A stretch of DNA of 61,534 nt from Comamonadaceae bacterium (GTDB taxonomy: Bacteria; Pseudomonadota; Gammaproteobacteria; Burkholderiales; Burkholderiaceae_C). The stretch is taken from assembly GCA_013297875.1 (NCBI GenBank), contig JAAFIW010000026.1, forward strand, positions 1-61,534, given 5' to 3'. Below the pieces are notes generated by a model that was given only the letters and a program-made list of their open reading frames with translations, did not search any database and was not told where the DNA came from. The position numbers were made by a program, and so were the translations under genes. Of this stretch, positions 60,401 to 61,534 are shown one piece after another. Within the stretch, counting starts at the first letter, position 1, and each line of letters begins with the position of its first letter.

Positions 60401-61534
60401 CCTGCACGGTGTAGGTGAAGGTGAGCGTGCTGGTGCCTGAGCCACTGGCGTAGTTGACGACGCGGTCTACTGCGCCGGTTTCCAGCGTGAGCTGCGGCGT
60501 GCCGGTGACCGTGACGGCCTCGGAGAAGTTGACCAGCACACTTACTGTGTCGCCCACTTTGTAGGTGGCGTTGGCGGTGCTGGAGTTCACCGAGCTGACC
60601 GTAGGAGCCGTGGTGTCAATCACGATGGCTTTGTTGGCACCCAGCGAGTTGGCGGCACCGGGGGCTACCAGCGTCAGGGTTCCCGCGTTGCCTGCGGCGT
60701 CTGCAATCGTGCCGCCGTTCAGGGCCAGGGCGGTGGTGCTTTGGTAGTCGAGGTCGGCGCTGGTGTCGCCTGCCTGCACGGTGTAGGTGAAGGTGAGCGT
60801 GCTGGTGCCTGAGCCACTGGCGTAGTTGACGACGCGGTCTACTGCGCCGGTTTCCAGCGTGAGCTGCGGCGTGCCGGTGACCGTGACGGCCTCGGAGAAG
60901 TTGACCTGCACGCTGACCACATCACCCACTTTGTAGGTGGCATTGGCTGTGCTGCTGTTCACACTGGTCACGGTGGGGGCCACACCGTCGATGACGATGG
61001 CTTTGTTGGCACCCAACGAGTTGGCGGCACCTGGGGCTACCAGGGTCAAGGTTCCCGCGTTGCCTGCTGCATCGGCAATCGTGCCGCCGTTCAGGGCCAG
61101 GGCGGTGGTGCTTTGGTAGTCGAGGTCAGCTGATGTGTCGCCTGCCTGCACGGTGTAGGTGAATGTCAGGGTGCTGGTGCCGCTGCCGCTGGCGTAGTTG
61201 ACGACGCGGTCTACTGCGCCGGTTTCCAGCGTGAGCTGCGGCGTGCCGGTGACCGTGACAGCCTCGGAGAAGTTGACCTGCACGCTGACCACATCACCCA
61301 CTTTGTAGGTGGCATTGGCTGTGCTGGAGTTCACCGAGCTGACGGTAGGAGCCGTGGTGTCGATCACGATGGCTTTGTTGGCACCCAACGAGTTGGCGGC
61401 ACCGGGGGCTACCAGGGTCAAGGTTCCCGCGTTGCCTGCGGCATCGGCAATCGTGCCGCCGTTCAAGGCCAGGGCGGTGGTGCTTTGGTAATCGAGGTCA
61501 GCTGATGTGTCGCCTGCCTGCACGGTGTAGGTGA
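57420..61534 (-). CDS. giant repeat-containing surface protein, C-terminal part (5' end outside window)
   Basis: At least 1,370 residues, open at the window edge. N- to C-terminal: about eight and a half copies of a 124-residue Ig-like domain (A-P-T-V-T-S-V-N-S-S...F-S-E-A-V-T-V...D-A-A-G-N-A-G-T-L-T); one divergent SwmB-like domain (D-T-A-P-P-V-F...A-Y-T-D-P-T-A-G-N-D); a Pro-rich linker; a TSP3-like Asp-rich calcium motif (D-T-D-S-D-G-V-P-N-A-Q-E); and a choice-of-anchor-U-like domain with D-G-G-Q-F-D-A-D-G. Probably a secreted or anchored adhesin. No cell-wall anchor or RTX C-terminus is visible; the end is T-F-W-F. Confidence 0.82.
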   Translation of the reverse strand, partial: TYTVQAGDTSADLDYQSTTALALNGGTIADAAGNAGTLTLVAPGAANSLGANKAIVIDTTAPTVSSVNSSTANATYKVGDVVSVQVNFSEAVTVTGTPQLTLETGAVDRVVNYASGSGTSTLTFTYTVQAGDTSADLDYQSTTALALNGGTIADAAGNAGTLTLVAPGAANSLGANKAIVIDGVAPTVTSVNSSTANATYKVGDVVSVQVNFSEAVTVTGTPQLTLETGAVDRVVNYASGSGTSTLTFTYTVQAGDTSADLDYQSTTALALNGGTIADAAGNAGTLTLVAPGAANSLGANKAIVIDTTAPTVSSVNSSTANATYKVGDTVSVLVNFSEAVTVTGTPQLTLETGAVDRVVNYASGSGTSTLTFTYTVQAGDTSADLDYQSTTALALNGGTIADAAGNAGTLTLVAPGAANSLGANKAIVIDGVAPTVTSVNSSTANATYKVGDVVSVQVNFSEAVTVTGTPQLTLETGAVDRVVNYASGSGTNTLTFTYTVQAGDTSADLDYQSTTALALNGGTIADAAGNAGTLTLVAPGAANSLGANKAIVIDGVAPTVTSVNSSTANATYKVGDVVSVQVNFSEAVTVSGTPQLTLETGAVDRVVNYASGSGTSTLTFTYTVQAGDTSADLDYQSTTALALNGGTIADAAGNAGTLTLVAPGAANSLGANKAIVIDGVAPTVTSVNSSTANATYKVGDVVSVQVNFSEAVTVTGTPQLTLETGAVDRVVNYASGSGTSTLTFTYTVQAGDTSADLDYQSTTALALNGGTIADAAGNAGTLTLVAPGAANSLGANKAIVIDTTAPTVSSVNSSTANATYKVGDTVSVQVNFSEAVTVTGTPQLTLETGAVDRVVNYASGSGTSTLTFTYTVQAGDTSADLDYQSTTALALNGGTIADAAGNAGTLTLVAPGAANSLGANKAIVIDGVAPTVTSVNSSTANATYKVGDTVSVQVNFSEAVTVTGTPQLTLETGAVDRVVNYASGSGTSTLTFTYTVQAGDTSADLDYQSTTALALNGGTIADAAGNAGTLTLVAPGAANSLGANKAIVIDTAPPVFASAAALGNVLVMTYTDVGNLDAVNVPAPGAFAVTTGGSPNAVTGVTVNAAAKTVTLTLTSPISFGQFIQVAYTDPTAGNDANAIQDAAGNDAATLAAIPATNNTAAPPPPPAPPAPAPSLDTDSDGVPNAQEILVRPLTPTDQTGDGNGDGILDSTQANVASAPVPNTTRFVTVVADSNKGITDTDPGQALITNFKFEAPPSNLPNGTSQFNPISFNAGIGGTGQTETFSIFVDANTNPNGYWIKTANGAWNNIATAIETVGDKVRIDFAITDGGQFDADGIANGSIAVTGGAGNLPLTIVGQPADLPPGTFWF
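58381..61534. repeat. 372-bp tandem repeat array in the surface protein gene
   Basis: Landmarks recur exactly every 372 bp (for example the GTAGGTGGC joints near 58705, 59077, 59449, 59821, 60193, 60565, 60937 and 61309), so units keep the reading frame. Units are nearly identical and differ mostly in a few synonymous blocks and in the joint (T-T-A-P-T-V-S-S or G-V-A-P-T-V-T-S). Confidence 0.95.

Noticed and set aside
58705-61491. Eight 60-residue plus-strand frames at 372-bp intervals
   Set aside because: They are shadows of the tandem repeats of the minus-strand surface protein gene.
58381-61534. CRISPR-like regular spacing
   Set aside because: The unit is 372 bp with no short repeat/unique spacer pattern and is coding in frame.

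Overview
The window is a 61.5 kb piece of a high-GC chromosome from a betaproteobacterium. It most resembles Burkholderiales, family Comamonadaceae (Rhodoferax/Polaromonas type). This rests on gene content (Bug-family solute receptor, feruloyl-CoA synthase, 3-hydroxybenzoate 6-hydroxylase-like enzyme, PA0069-type radical SAM protein, stand-alone infA) and on the style of the intergenic repeats. No database search was possible, so the taxonomic call is an inference. No rRNA, tRNA, CRISPR array or prophage was seen.

Layout. 1-8.5 kb: a thioesterase-acetyltransferase fusion, an esterase translationally coupled to an exported hydratase-like protein, an iron alcohol dehydrogenase, an AT-rich islet with a membrane-anchored unknown and a DUF4419 protein, a VOC protein, a decayed PIN toxin and a patatin-like lipase. 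8.7-17.8 kb: an LhgO-like FAD oxidase, DUF2164, a radical SAM protein, a GbsR-type regulator with a striking operator-like inverted repeat next to cydA-cydB (cytochrome bd oxidase), a PIN/RHH toxin-antitoxin pair, an aminotransferase and a hydrolase. 17.9-21.3 kb: four close-packed genes that look like an envelope module (YVTN propeller, deacetylase-like protein, fatty acid hydroxylase, phospholipid methyltransferase). 21.3-27.2 kb: a nucleotidyltransferase-type toxin-like pair, a CYTH-CHAD protein, hydrolase plus secreted nuclease, and vapBC behind a MITE-like element. 27.3-32 kb: a three-subunit molybdenum hydroxylase with a divergent LysR regulator. 32-38.9 kb: apbC/metG divergent pair, infA, lipase, endostatin-like lipoprotein, rhomboid, GNAT. 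39-43.2 kb: a ferulate-activation operon (crotonase, feruloyl-CoA synthase, Bug receptor, MarR). 43.4-48.6 kb: HxlR regulator, FKBP, then grpE-dnaK-dnaJ with a foreign four-helix-bundle gene wedged between dnaK and dnaJ. 48.6-57.2 kb: a repeat-rich island, a TadA-haloalkane dehalogenase fusion, a ParDE-like pair, lipoprotein, flavin monooxygenase, M16 peptidase, SDR. 57.4 kb to the end: the C-terminal part of a giant surface protein built from nearly identical 124-residue repeats.

The most distinctive property is the density of small non-coding repeats. Family A (about 42 nt, core AGCTGCTTGAGCA) occurs 20 times plus 2 degenerate copies. Three copies lie in frame inside real genes (esterase, MetRS linker, feruloyl-CoA synthase), and several others provide stop codons of flanking genes. 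Family B is a set of long hairpins made of reiterated GCAGAGG or ACAGAGG units, one interrupted by family A. Family C brackets cydA-cydB. Two further elements look like MITEs; one has 24-bp perfect terminal repeats, 7-bp direct repeats and a partly similar uninterrupted sequence nearby. With the dnaK-dnaJ cassette, these are the best candidates for something undescribed.
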